This document shows positions 1 through 7,688 of a DNA stretch of 37,593 bases, piece by piece. The notes beneath the pieces were generated by a model. It saw only the letters and a list, made by a program, of their open reading frames with translations. It was not told where the DNA came from and ran no database searches. The position numbers and the translations under genes are program-made. Every line of letters starts with the position of its first letter. The first letter of the stretch is position 1. The DNA lies in the NCBI GenBank assembly GCA_016280955.1, contig JAEEHV010000026.1:1-37593 (forward strand), written 5' to 3'. The DNA comes from Candidatus Gastranaerophilales bacterium (lineage in GTDB: Bacteria; Cyanobacteriota; Vampirovibrionia; Gastranaerophilales; Gastranaerophilaceae).

Positions 1-796
1 CACCTGTAGCAGGGTTACGAGTAAATGAAACACCTGTTGCACAATCGTTACCCATGTTACCGAATACCATTGTCTGAACGTTAACAGCAGTACCGAAGTT
101 GTGGTCGATTTTGTTCATGTTTCTGTAAGCAACTGCTCTCGGTATATTCCAAGAACGGAATACAGCTTCAATAGCTTCCTGAAGCTGAACATAAGGATCT
201 TGCGGAAATTCTTTTCCGGTAACTTCTTTAATTTTTGCTTTATAGATAGGAATCAAAGATTTCCAGCCTTCAGCAGAGATTTGTGTATCTTCTGTTACAC
301 CTTCTCTTGCTTTAACTTTTTCTACTTCAGATTCAAAGTATAATTGTCTGTCCATTTCCCAAGCAACAGAACCGAACATAGTTAAAAATCTTCTGTATGA
401 ATCGTAGCAGAATCTTGGGTTATTTGTTAATTTAACCATAGCTTCTACTGTTTCATCATTTAAACCTAAGTTTAATATAGTTTCCATCATACCCGGCATA
501 GAAACTCTTGCACCTGAACGAACAGAAACCAAAAGCGGATTATTTAAATCGCCAAATTTCTTTCCTGCCTGTTCTTCAACGGTTTTAAGGGCATATTTAA
601 CTTCGTCCATTAAACCTGCAGGCATCTTGTTACCGTGGTTGATGTAGTCCATACAAGTTTCAGTTGTGATTGTAAGTCCCGGAGGAACAGGCAGACCTAA
701 GTTAGTCATTTCTGCAAGGTTAGCACCTTTACCGCCGAGGAGTGCACGCATGTCAGCGTTGCCTTCTTTGAATAGCCATACTCTTTTTTCAGCCAT
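1..796 (-). CDS. ppdK: Pyruvate, phosphate dikinase, N-terminal part (runs off left edge)
   Basis: Interconverts pyruvate, ATP and phosphate with PEP, AMP and pyrophosphate in central carbon metabolism. The minus-strand reading is open to the left edge for 265 codons. It begins MAEKRVWLFKEGN, followed by LLGGKGANLAEM and the GLPVPPG block, which are the start of the PEP-synthase/PPDK ATP-grasp domain. VSVRSGARVSMPGMM and, at the edge, ATGVSFTRNPATG are further family blocks. The phosphohistidine and PEP-binding domains lie outside the window. The start ATG (796) has a good AAGGAGA site 8 nt upstream. The family usually has about 870-900 residues, so roughly 30% is present. Identification is firm because the order and identity of the motifs are diagnostic. 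Confidence 0.96.
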   Translation of the reverse strand, partial: MAEKRVWLFKEGNADMRALLGGKGANLAEMTNLGLPVPPGLTITTETCMDYINHGNKMPAGLMDEVKYALKTVEEQAGKKFGDLNNPLLVSVRSGARVSMPGMMETILNLGLNDETVEAMVKLTNNPRFCYDSYRRFLTMFGSVAWEMDRQLYFESEVEKVKAREGVTEDTQISAEGWKSLIPIYKAKIKEVTGKEFPQDPYVQLQEAIEAVFRSWNIPRAVAYRNMNKIDHNFGTAVNVQTMVFGNMGNDCATGVSFTRNPATG

Positions 797-822
797 TTTA
801 TATTTCTCCTTCTTTATATTTT

Positions 823-839
823 GTCGAGCTATGCTCGAC
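823..839. repeat. Short perfect palindrome (REP-like), GTCGAGC-TAT-GCTCGAC
   Basis: Two 7-bp arms separated by TAT lie just upstream of ppdK. Read on the minus strand it has the frame AGGTCG...CGACAAAA, shared with palindromes at 23945-23962 and, less exactly, 22072-22091. This suggests a dispersed family of small palindromic repeats with a variable centre. Confidence 0.6.
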
Positions 840-895
840 CTACCTTTTATACATTAAAAATTAATTTTTTTGATTCTTCTATTGCACGATGTCTT

Positions 896-1024
896 TCAAG
901 AATTCGTTTTTGTTGCAGTTCCTCTATAAATTCGTTGATTTTTGTCAATAGAACCTGCAGTTCGCTTAGTGTTGCCATATAATGACAAATTCTGTTCATA
1001 AGCTGTAACACCAGATATTCGCAT
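896..1024 (-). CDS. Small orphan protein, 42 aa as read, probably frameshifted (58 aa if one A is removed)
   Basis: Not recognised as a known family. ATG at 1024 follows AGAAAGGATATTAA, a good ribosome site, and the protein opens MRISGVTAYEQNLSLYGNTK, which is the style of the other orphan proteins here. The frame stops at 896-898. Removing one base from the five-T run at 907-911 (AAAAA on the coding strand) continues the protein as TKRILERHRAIEESKKLIF and ends at 847-849, giving exactly 59 codons including stop. The charged helical tail looks coding, so a one-base indel (mutation, phase variation or assembly error) is likely. The gene sits between ppdK and the divergent gene at 1243. Confidence 0.6.
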   Translation of the reverse strand: MRISGVTAYEQNLSLYGNTKRTAGSIDKNQRIYRGTATKTNS

Positions 1025-1154
1025 TTAATATCCTTTCTGATTTGTGACAAATGCAATTCTTTGCAACACAACAACAAAAGCATAACATGAACATATTTCG
1101 GGGTAAAGGGGTATGGTGTAAATATATCAATAATTTTGGCTCTGTGTAAAGATA

Positions 1155-1204
1155 TGTTACAAAAGCTGCAATTTCTGACAAAATAATTTTTTACGTGTTT
1201 TATT
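1155..1204 (+). promoter_or_regulatory. Candidate shared upstream control region
   Basis: TGTTACA (1155-1161), GCAATTT (1168-1174) and GTGTTTTATT (1195-1204) lie 88, 75 and 48 nt before the ATG at 1243. Related blocks occur at similar distances before the genes at 1658, 27529 and 36791. No exact sigma-70 pair was fitted. Confidence 0.35.
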
Positions 1205-1242
1205 ATGAAAGTACACATAGAGAAAAGAAAGAGTAGGTTAAT

Positions 1243-1494
1243 ATGATTAATGGTGTAAATAGTGTGAGAATAAATAACACTCAAGTAAGTTTCAAAAAAA
1301 CTATTGATGGCGTTGAAATATCTAATAATGTAAGAAAAGTTGCAAACGAATACGTAAACAAAGACAAGTCCGCAACAAAACAAAGAAAAAATGCAATAAT
1401 TGAATTTTTTAAAAATTTATTTGGACACAAAACTCCTGAAAAACCTAGTTATAATATGCGTGACAAATACGGATACGGTCATATGTCACATTAA
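1243..1494 (+). CDS. Small orphan protein with SFKK N-terminal signature, 83 aa
   Basis: No recognisable family. The protein is basic and soluble with no membrane segment. Residues 1-19 (MINGVNSVRINN, then VSFKK) show the recurring orphan signature of this window. The middle is helical and Lys/Asn-rich, and the tail has an aromatic-glycine stretch (DKYGYGHMSH). Only a weak ribosome site (GAGTAGG) precedes the ATG. It has its own upstream region with blocks shared with three other orphan genes and its own terminator at 1525, so it is probably monocistronic. It overlaps a longer minus-strand reading frame that lacks coding character. Confidence 0.75.
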   Translation: MINGVNSVRINNTQVSFKKTIDGVEISNNVRKVANEYVNKDKSATKQRKNAIIEFFKNLFGHKTPEKPSYNMRDKYGYGHMSH

Positions 1495-1524
1495 ACAGTA
1501 GTAAATATTATTTGAATATAAACA

Positions 1525-1555
1525 GGCGGATAAAACAAAACTTATCCGCCTTTTA
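1525..1555 (+). terminator. Intrinsic terminator after the 83-aa gene
   Basis: GGCGGATAA (1525-1533) pairs with TTATCCGCC (1542-1550), followed by TTTTATT. This is a strong hairpin with a short U tract 30 nt past the stop codon at 1494. Confidence 0.9.
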
Positions 1556-1563
1556 TTAATTTT

Positions 1564-1615
1564 TGTAACAAAGTTTTCATAAATTAGTCAATTTTAGATA
1601 TTTATGTGTTTTATT
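1564..1615 (+). promoter_or_regulatory. Candidate shared upstream control region
   Basis: TGTAACA (1564-1570), GTCAATTTT (1587-1595) and GTGTTTTATT (1606-1615) stand 94, 71 and 52 nt before the ATG at 1658. The last block is identical to the one before the gene at 1243. Confidence 0.35.
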
Positions 1616-1657
1616 TTCGTTATGTAATGATTATCGAAATTTGAAGAAGGTTTGTGT

Positions 1658-1909
1658 ATGAATAAAATAACAGAGATATTTGACAAATTTTCAAAAATCA
1701 GAAGCCGTCATTTGTTCAATAAGGTTACGGAGTACGGCAGAGGAAGAATTGAAGGACGAATGTTGAGCAACAGAAGTGTAGAAGAAGCTAAAACCGTTAT
1801 TATGCGTGAAACTATTGCGTGTAATTTCGATTTTTTAAAAGGTTTGAATGAAACTCTGAATAAAGAACTGGCTAAAAAAGCATATAAATCCATTGGAGAG
1901 GTAAAATAA
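1658..1909 (+). CDS. Small helical orphan protein, 83 aa
   Basis: Family not recognised. It is an alpha-helical, basic protein beginning MNKITEIFDKFSKIRSRHLF, with no signal peptide or membrane segment. The ATG at 1658 is preferred over an in-frame TTG at 1652 because GAAGAAGG (1643-1650) sits 7 nt before the ATG. The stop TAA (1907-1909) directly abuts the ATG of the 404-aa gene at 1910, whose ribosome site (GGAGAGG) lies inside this gene, so the two are translationally linked and likely act together. Transcription probably starts from the region around 1564-1640. Confidence 0.75.
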   Translation: MNKITEIFDKFSKIRSRHLFNKVTEYGRGRIEGRMLSNRSVEEAKTVIMRETIACNFDFLKGLNETLNKELAKKAYKSIGEVK

Positions 1910-3124
1910 ATGTTATTACAAATTAATAATATATCAAATCTTAAAGAATCAGCATACCAAAATAACAAATTAAGAAATGATTCGAAAAATATACCAATAA
2001 CCGAGCCAAAAGCTGATTTAGTAAGTTTCAGAGGCAAATGGGCAGAAAAAGCAGCTAAAACAGGAATTGTATCACTTATATCAAGTGCAATTTTTACCGT
2101 AGCTGCAGCAGTTTTAAATAAATTTTCCGGCGATACGGTTTCAAAAGTAAATTACAAAGATTTTGTCAAACCGCACAAGTTTGACTTTCCAGAAGGCAGC
2201 ACAATTACACTTCCTGGTGGTGAAGTCAGAGATTTAAATACATTTATGAATGAAAATTCATTTGAAGTGTGGAGATACAAACCGAAAGAAACAGAGTTTA
2301 TTATCCTTAATCCTGCTTCAACAGAAAAAGAGCTTAAAAAGTTTATCCCCGAACTAAAACGTAATCCGTTCGGAGGCTGTCTGATTATTCCTCATCTCGG
2401 TTGGGGTAATACTTATGTAGAATTAGATAAGAAAAACGTACTGGTCGAAGAAATGAGCAGTGACGGAAAATATAAAACACTCTACAAAACAGACAGAATA
2501 AAAGATTATGTTCCGGTTGATGCAGTGAAAAACGGTGAAAGCGGAACAATTATTCCGGAAAAAATCCCTTACGGAGAAAAAATCAAATGTTACGAACGGG
2601 AACCAAATTACAGAGTTTTTATACCTAAAGGTTCGGTTGTTGAAATAGACGGAATAAAAGAAACCGTATCAGAAGATTGTATTGGTGATGCCGGCGGAAC
2701 CAAAATGGATGGCACAAGAGTTATAGGTTTAACACCGACTTATTATTTTATTGAAAAATGTAAACCTACAGAAGGTGAAAAATCACAAGAAATGTACAAC
2801 AAAATCAAAAATTCGGTAAGCAGGGATATGTTGTTTACAAAATCTGCAAAAGGTATCGAATTTGAATATGTCAGAGGCGATGTTTCAGGGAAAATTAAAG
2901 GTTATAAAATAGGCAATATAAAATTTGAAATACGCGGCAACTACAAATATGGCGGAACAACGGACGGCTATTACTGGGATAATTTTGAGGCAAGTCCGGA
3001 AGAACTCGATTTGTTATACGAAGGGTATAAAGCTGCACTTAATAAAAATTCGATAATATTCGGCAAAAAGAATATCACCGTTATTATGGATAAAAGAACT
3101 AATTCAATAAGTATAGAACATTAA
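1910..3124 (+). CDS. Membrane-anchored orphan protein with SFRGK signature, 404 aa
   Basis: No family recognised. The N-terminus opens MLLQINNISN and carries the block VSFRGKW near residues 38-44. It is followed by one hydrophobic segment (about residues 52-69, TGIVSLISSAIFTVAAAVL) that could span the membrane or act as a late signal anchor. The remaining 330 residues are soluble, Lys/Glu/Gly-rich and probably beta-rich. They carry PFGGCLIIPHLGWGNTYVEL (about 150-170), which looks like an enzymatic or binding-domain core, but I cannot assign it. Two Cys residues near residues 227 and 260 could form a disulphide if the domain is exported. It starts immediately after the 83-aa gene, giving a two-gene unit. 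Confidence 0.85.
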   Translation: MLLQINNISNLKESAYQNNKLRNDSKNIPITEPKADLVSFRGKWAEKAAKTGIVSLISSAIFTVAAAVLNKFSGDTVSKVNYKDFVKPHKFDFPEGSTITLPGGEVRDLNTFMNENSFEVWRYKPKETEFIILNPASTEKELKKFIPELKRNPFGGCLIIPHLGWGNTYVELDKKNVLVEEMSSDGKYKTLYKTDRIKDYVPVDAVKNGESGTIIPEKIPYGEKIKCYEREPNYRVFIPKGSVVEIDGIKETVSEDCIGDAGGTKMDGTRVIGLTPTYYFIEKCKPTEGEKSQEMYNKIKNSVSRDMLFTKSAKGIEFEYVRGDVSGKIKGYKIGNIKFEIRGNYKYGGTTDGYYWDNFEASPEELDLLYEGYKAALNKNSIIFGKKNITVIMDKRTNSISIEH

Positions 3125-3160
3125 TATCAAAATATAAAAGCATTAGAAAGGAATAAACGT

Positions 3161-4357
3161 ATGGTACAGGCAATCTCAAGAATTCAGGAAACAAGTCTAT
3201 TTAACAGATTACAGGGAAAAGCTCCTGAGATAAAGAAGGGAATAGAGAATTTAAGGAATATAGGTTTAACACAAAAAGATATTTTATTAAGAACATTGGC
3301 ACAATATTCCATAACCGGAGATAAACAGTTCTTTGAAGCAAGCGGCAAAATGTACGATAAATTAATGTCAGGAGTACCGTTTTCGGAAGCTGTTGCCGAA
3401 GTTAAGGCATTTTTACCGAATGCGGCAGCAATAAAAGAAACTTCGCTTGGAACGGCAGTTATGGCTGAAGGCTGGGCAAAACCGATTGTATTTCCGAACA
3501 AAGGTGCTTTCAAGTTTGTCGGCTGGGCAGAAAATCCGAAAGAACTTACAACTAATGAACTTTGGGCAAGTGCTTACGGTGAAAAACCTGCTTTGATTCT
3601 GGGCTCTGTTGGTAACAGTAATATTAAACCGGAACAGGTAAAAGGCGGCTGTGCGCTTACAAAAAAAGAACTTTCCGCTCAGTATGAGGGTGCAATACAA
3701 GATTTTTATAATCCGATTATAAACTATTTAAAAGAACAAGGTGCAAAAAGTGAAGACATAGGTTTTGCCTTTGCACACAGCGACTGCGGAGTTGATAAAG
3801 CTGCAAGAGAAATTACAGAATTAAACAAACTAAAAGGTTTTGGCACAACACCTACGGAATATACACAATATCTGAGAGGTACTGAAATGCCTGCAAATGA
3901 AGAATTTCCGAACGGTTTTATTTTGGCAGATTTTCCGTTCCCGACAGTCTTAACAAGAAATATAAGTCAGATTGAAGATTATGCTCAGGTATATGGCAAA
4001 ATGGTAGGCAAAGGCAATCCTCTCGGTGTGTTCGGAGGCGGCGAACATGCATTCAGCCGTGATGCAAGAGAAGCAATAATCGGTCAGGGCGGTGCGGAAG
4101 CTATTCCGGTTGATATAATGAGGGATAAATTCGGTGTTGTAATACCTGCAGTTAATGAAAAAGGTATTGTAACAAATGCTGCCAGAGATATGTTGGAAAG
4201 AGTTAACGGAAACCCTTATGAACAATACAGATATGCTTTCAATAACTTCTTGCCGGGCAGTAAGTTAAAAGAAGATTTTGCACAATATGATCCGCAGGCT
4301 GCTTACGCAACAGCTGCTTACGCAAAACTTGCTCAGGCAGGTAAAATAGGCAAATAA
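3161..4357 (+). CDS. Unassigned 398-aa cytoplasmic protein with glycine-rich loop
   Basis: A well-formed gene with ribosome site GAAAGGAATAAACGT before ATG. The first 100 residues are helical. The rest alternates hydrophobic strands and helices as in a Rossmann-like fold: ALILGSVGNSN (about 145-155), FAHSDCGVDKAARE (about 203-216), and NPLGVFGGGEHAFSRDAREA (about 287-306). The last block has a GxFGGGEH glycine loop. These resemble nucleotide-binding loops of the broad LOG/SLOG type, but the resemblance is weak and I do not claim function. There is no signal peptide. The composition is slightly richer in GC and Ala/Gly than its orphan neighbours, suggesting a well-expressed enzyme-like protein. 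Its 3' end has a strong terminator, so it is probably a single-gene unit. Confidence 0.85.
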   Translation: MVQAISRIQETSLFNRLQGKAPEIKKGIENLRNIGLTQKDILLRTLAQYSITGDKQFFEASGKMYDKLMSGVPFSEAVAEVKAFLPNAAAIKETSLGTAVMAEGWAKPIVFPNKGAFKFVGWAENPKELTTNELWASAYGEKPALILGSVGNSNIKPEQVKGGCALTKKELSAQYEGAIQDFYNPIINYLKEQGAKSEDIGFAFAHSDCGVDKAAREITELNKLKGFGTTPTEYTQYLRGTEMPANEEFPNGFILADFPFPTVLTRNISQIEDYAQVYGKMVGKGNPLGVFGGGEHAFSRDAREAIIGQGGAEAIPVDIMRDKFGVVIPAVNEKGIVTNAARDMLERVNGNPYEQYRYAFNNFLPGSKLKEDFAQYDPQAAYATAAYAKLAQAGKIGK

Positions 4358-4365
4358 TAATTAAT

Positions 4366-4402
4366 AAAAAGCAAGCCGGTTTCTATTCGGCTTGCTTTTT
4401 TA
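4366..4402 (+). terminator. Intrinsic terminator after the 398-aa gene
   Basis: GCAAGCCG (4371-4378) and CGGCTTGC (4388-4395) form the stem, flanked by an A run and T6. It lies only 13 nt before the next ATG, so the next gene must use a promoter overlapping this hairpin. Confidence 0.92.
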
Positions 4403-4408
4403 TATAGT
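4403..4408 (+). promoter_or_regulatory. -10 box placed for a leaderless mRNA
   Basis: TATAGT at 4403-4408 is followed by exactly 6 nt and then ATG at 4415, so transcription would start on the A of the start codon. No Shine-Dalgarno is available because the terminator tail occupies that space. The -35 match is poor. Confidence 0.4.
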
Positions 4409-4414
4409 ATGTTT

Positions 4415-5146
4415 ATGGAAATCAGAAATAACAGCATATCATTCCAATCAAAAATAAAATTTATTGATGCCAAAACTTTTAAAAACAAAACCCGGCATCT
4501 TAATCCGAAAAAGCATGAAGTCGGATGGCCCTGGACTGCAGATACAATGAAACAAGGGAAGAATCTGTTTACAACAGGGCTTATGGATTGTATAGCCGTT
4601 GTAATAAAAGACGGAAACAGGACTAAACTGGGACACATTGCAACATTTAACCAAAAGCAGGCAAGAGATACTCACCAAAGAGGGTTCAGAATTGCAAACG
4701 TAAAACACAGACTGCTTGAAAACGTTAATCTGCAAAGTGAAAATCTGCACGGATATATTATCGGCGGATTTGAGTTAAATCCTAATGACAAAAATAACGC
4801 AAAGCATTTGAAAAAAGTTAAAAATATTTTTGATGAAAACTTTATTCCTTATACAATTTTTGCAGCCAGAAAAGATGTACACTATTTTGGCAAATTTTCG
4901 CTCTTTTTCTCAAACAAGGAAGACACTCTGTATATTACAAATTCCCTTACAAAACCTAACATTCGCAATAAAAATAATGCGGAAATTGAAATTAACGGAG
5001 ACACCGTTGAATACAATACTTATAAAAAAATAAGAGATAAAAACGGTACAACATATAAATGTACAAGACAAAGAACCGGAGTAAAAGAATTTTTAGAAAG
5101 CCAGTTCAGAGAGGTTTCATTATGCAGCTTTGATGAATTGATATAA
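4415..5146 (+). CDS. CheD/CNF1-like putative deamidase with SFQSK signature, 243 aa
   Basis: The protein begins MEIRNNSISFQSKIKF, the orphan N-terminal signature. Residues 53-74 read TTGLMDCIAVVIKDGN followed by KLGH. This places Thr53, Cys59 and His74 in the order and spacing of the CheD glutamine-deamidase triad (Thr, Cys at +6, His 15-17 further). GYIIGGFELN (about 112-121) matches the position of the CheD glycine block. CheD and the toxin CNF1 share this fold and hydrolyse side-chain amides of chemoreceptors or host GTPases respectively. What is seen is the motif; the deamidase call and any exported role are inferences. It has no chemotaxis neighbours, is isolated behind a terminator, and is longer than CheD (about 160 aa). 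An in-frame ATG at 4409 adds two residues. Confidence 0.55.
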   Translation: MEIRNNSISFQSKIKFIDAKTFKNKTRHLNPKKHEVGWPWTADTMKQGKNLFTTGLMDCIAVVIKDGNRTKLGHIATFNQKQARDTHQRGFRIANVKHRLLENVNLQSENLHGYIIGGFELNPNDKNNAKHLKKVKNIFDENFIPYTIFAARKDVHYFGKFSLFFSNKEDTLYITNSLTKPNIRNKNNAEIEINGDTVEYNTYKKIRDKNGTTYKCTRQRTGVKEFLESQFREVSLCSFDELI

Positions 5147-5176
5147 TTGTGTTATAAAAGATTTTCGGCATAAACA

Positions 5177-5205
5177 TTGATGTCAGAAAAGGGTTTTGGT
5201 ATAAT
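5177..5205 (+). promoter_or_regulatory. Sigma-70-type promoter for the hydrolase
   Basis: TTGATG (5177-5182), a 17-nt spacer and TATAAT (5200-5205). Transcription would start near 5212, giving a leader of about 60 nt before the ATG at 5271. Confidence 0.8.
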
Positions 5206-5270
5206 CACAATGTAAAAACAAATTACGGTAAGTTTTTTATTCGGTTTAACAAAAATAAAAAGCAGGAAAT

Positions 5271-6104
5271 ATGAGTTTAAATTTTGAATTAATACATGAT
5301 GACATTGAACCAAAAGGTGCGGTATTATTGTTCCACGGACTCACAGGCAGCCCGTTTGAGCTGAAAAAATACGGTCAGTTTTTATATAACAACGGATACG
5401 ATATTTTTGCGGATTGTATTCCGGGACATGGCGATAATTTTGAAGAAATATATACGGTAACATACCGTGACTGGCTGAATTTTGCTTACAACAGTTTTGA
5501 AAAACTGAAATCAAAATATGATAAAGTTTTTGTGTCAGGTTTATGTATGGGAGCGGTTTTGGCGATTGCAACAGGATGCAAATACAAAGATGAAGTTGCA
5601 GGAATAATATCGCTTTCTACTACTTTATATTTGGACGGATGGCGTCTGCCCTGGTATAAATGCTTAATCCCAATGGGTATTTCAACTATTATAAGATATT
5701 ATTACAATTATCCCGAATGCGAACCTCACGGTATCAAAAACGAAAAAACGAGAAGTGTTATTAAAAAACTTCTTGCAAAAGGTGATGTCGGAATGAATGA
5801 TTTCCCGATGACAGGTTTTTATGAATTATTAAAATTATCATCTTATGTTCGCAAACACTTAAAAGAATTTAATGTTCCGATTTTGTTAATTCACTCAAGA
5901 GAAGACGATTTAACCAGCACAAAGTCAGCAGAAGTTGTATATAATAATATTTCTTCCGTTGATAAAGAAATGATTATACTTGAGGACAGTTATCACATGG
6001 TTCTGTATGATAATGAAAAACAGTTTGTTTTTGATAAAGCTCTTGATTTCATCACAACTCATAACAGCTCGGATATAATTGTAAAAGAACTTGTTGGTGT
6101 ATAA
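5271..6104 (+). CDS. Alpha/beta hydrolase with Cys nucleophile (carboxylesterase-like), 277 aa
   Basis: A soluble alpha/beta-hydrolase of the esterase / monoacylglycerol-lipase group. LLFHGLTGSPFE (19-30) is the oxyanion-hole strand and loop. SGLCMGA (89-95) is the nucleophile elbow, with Cys92 where most relatives have Ser. Asp213 in HSREDDLTS and His242 in DSYHMVLYD complete the triad. A Cys nucleophile is known in dienelactone hydrolases, but the overall sequence is not of that subgroup. The substrate is unknown, and a short-chain ester or thioester is possible. The ATG has AGGA close upstream, and the gene has its own promoter (5177) and terminator (6103), so it is monocistronic. No signal peptide is present. 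Confidence 0.88.
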   Translation: MSLNFELIHDDIEPKGAVLLFHGLTGSPFELKKYGQFLYNNGYDIFADCIPGHGDNFEEIYTVTYRDWLNFAYNSFEKLKSKYDKVFVSGLCMGAVLAIATGCKYKDEVAGIISLSTTLYLDGWRLPWYKCLIPMGISTIIRYYYNYPECEPHGIKNEKTRSVIKKLLAKGDVGMNDFPMTGFYELLKLSSYVRKHLKEFNVPILLIHSREDDLTSTKSAEVVYNNISSVDKEMIILEDSYHMVLYDNEKQFVFDKALDFITTHNSSDIIVKELVGV

Positions 6105-6135
6105 GAGCTGTTATGCATTAAGCTCTTTATTTTTT
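6103..6135 (+). terminator. Terminator after the hydrolase, inside the end of the convergent gene
   Basis: AAGAGCT (6103-6109) pairs with AGCTCTT (6121-6127), then TATTTTTT. The hairpin overlaps the stop of the hydrolase and the last codons of the convergent 501-aa gene. Confidence 0.75.
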
Positions 6136-7616
6136 GCTTTATGCTCGGTAACTTTTTTATTAAGCATCGGAAGAAGTATGCCTAAAGTAATTGCAGAGTA
6201 TGTAATGCCCGCAGCATTTGCCGTATTAAGCTTCCACATATTTTTCTTGGCAAAGGCTTTACCTTTGGCAGCAATTTCGTTATGAGTTTTTAGTGTTAAA
6301 TCATTAAGCCAGTGCTTTAATCCCTTGCCTTCTTTTGTGTAATTAAATAAAGTATTTCCTTTTCTGTCAAGCAGATTTGCAACACCCTTTGCCGCAAAAC
6401 CGCCGAATACCAGCCAGTTGAGGAAGCCTAAATAATCACGAGTCATTGATTCCCTGAGTTCCGTGCTGTTATCCGCCGCCATAAATCTTCCGGTAATATT
6501 TGCAGCATAAACGGTTTTTATGGCATTACCGCTCGTAATCGGTCCCGTAAATTCAAGTTTTTTACCAAATTCTTTAAAGTTTTTAACTCTCATTACCGAA
6601 GCAACCATGCCAAGCATAACGGCACTTGCTGCAAGTTTTTTGAATATCAGAGTTTTGTCTTTTTTGTGTTCGTGTTTTTCGGAAGTGAAATCTACATCAC
6701 CGACAAACCCTTTTTTACCTGTTCGTTTTTCGGTAATTTTTCTGTTAATAAACTGATTTGTTAACCCGAGCAGACAAGCTCCGGCAATTGCACCGATTCC
6801 TTTAATTTTATTGACTTTTTTAATTTTATTTAATGCCAATTCTGCATTTATATTCGGATTAGTAAATATATCACGTCCCATGTCCTGAGTATCACGGAGA
6901 ATATTCCACAGTGTACTTTCTATTTTGTTATCCCCGATTTTTACACTGTTTATTCTGCCGGCACCCAGTGCATTTGTGAGCCGCTTATCAAATATTGAAA
7001 GTACATTCTTTTTGTCATCTTTATGAATATTTTTATCTTTGGTAAATTTGATAAAGGTATTTATAAAATCTTCTTTTGTTTTTAGCCTGTTCTCAATACC
7101 TTTATAATCAGAATTTTTCCATTTTATTCTGCTCCAGATTTTTTCATCAATCCATTCAACCTTTTCCCAGTTGATATTTTTAAACTCATTTATTCCGTGT
7201 CCGTCACAGCCGCTTAAATTTTCAAATACTGTTTCTACATAACCGTTTAATGTTTTACCGCCTCTGTTCCATGCTTCATTCAGTGTAGCAAGTGAATCTT
7301 TTGAATACCAGCTTGCAGGATTTGTTTTTATGTCTTTCATAACACATTTTGATGCAATATGAGAAATTATCTGAGCAAATAAACCGGCAGAAATACAATT
7401 AATAAAAGTTCCGCTGATTTCTCTGAAAAAGGTTTCTGCTCCTGCAAATTCATTACGTGCTTTTGTATCATAGTATGACCTCGGAATAACCATCGCACCA
7501 ACATCCAAGCCGACAGCATTAACCATTTCGTTAGTATCACATGCTCTTAAAATATTAGTTAATGTGCCATCTAGCGGCCCTTTAAATGTTAAATTGTTTA
7601 TATTGTTAATCTTCAA
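6111..7616 (-). CDS. Multi-spanning membrane orphan protein with TFKG signature, 501 aa
   Basis: No family recognised. The start is TTG at 7616: the only upstream codon in frame before a stop is TTT, and the sequence from there, MKINNINNLTFKGPLDGT, carries the orphan signature at once. Hydrophobic segments occur near residues 70-90, 285-302, 343-357, 410-430 and 470-490. Two long soluble, Lys-rich stretches lie between them (about 95-280 and 303-340), suggesting an integral membrane protein with large loops. The start codon is only 26 nt downstream of a strong terminator (7642-7675), which in turn follows a Ser-codon leader ORF on the same strand. The gene could therefore be expressed by read-through of that terminator. 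No clear Shine-Dalgarno is present (only GGGAATGG). Confidence 0.85.
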   Translation of the reverse strand: MKINNINNLTFKGPLDGTLTNILRACDTNEMVNAVGLDVGAMVIPRSYYDTKARNEFAGAETFFREISGTFINCISAGLFAQIISHIASKCVMKDIKTNPASWYSKDSLATLNEAWNRGGKTLNGYVETVFENLSGCDGHGINEFKNINWEKVEWIDEKIWSRIKWKNSDYKGIENRLKTKEDFINTFIKFTKDKNIHKDDKKNVLSIFDKRLTNALGAGRINSVKIGDNKIESTLWNILRDTQDMGRDIFTNPNINAELALNKIKKVNKIKGIGAIAGACLLGLTNQFINRKITEKRTGKKGFVGDVDFTSEKHEHKKDKTLIFKKLAASAVMLGMVASVMRVKNFKEFGKKLEFTGPITSGNAIKTVYAANITGRFMAADNSTELRESMTRDYLGFLNWLVFGGFAAKGVANLLDRKGNTLFNYTKEGKGLKHWLNDLTLKTHNEIAAKGKAFAKKNMWKLNTANAAGITYSAITLGILLPMLNKKVTEHKAKNKELNA

Positions 7617-7641
7617 AAATTACCATTCCCAATTGCTGCAT

Positions 7642-7675
7642 AAAAAAAGTTCCGATTTTAATATCGGAACTTTTT
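7642..7675 (-). terminator. Intrinsic terminator between the Ser-rich leader ORF and the 501-aa gene
   Basis: On the minus strand AAAAAGTTCCGAT pairs with ATCGGAACTTTTT across a 6-nt loop, followed by T7. It is symmetric enough to act on both strands. It lies 28 nt beyond the stop of the 29-aa ORF and 26 nt before the TTG of the next gene, which is the position of an attenuator. Confidence 0.85.
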
Positions 7676-7688
7676 AAACTTTAACACG

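Noticed and set aside
847..1383. Long minus-strand reading frame (178 codons)
   Set aside because: Its upstream half overlaps the better-supported gene at 1243 and is Cys/Phe/Tyr-rich without coding character. Only its last part fits the frameshifted mini-gene.
3161..4357. Calling the 398-aa protein a LOG/DprA-type (SLOG) enzyme
   Set aside because: Only glycine-loop resemblance (VFGGGEH) and one SGVD-like stretch; too weak for a functional name.
5341..7000. CRISPR or tandem-repeat arrays, insertion sequences and rRNA anywhere in the window
   Set aside because: No regularly spaced direct repeats, transposase motifs or rRNA signatures were found on either strand by eye.
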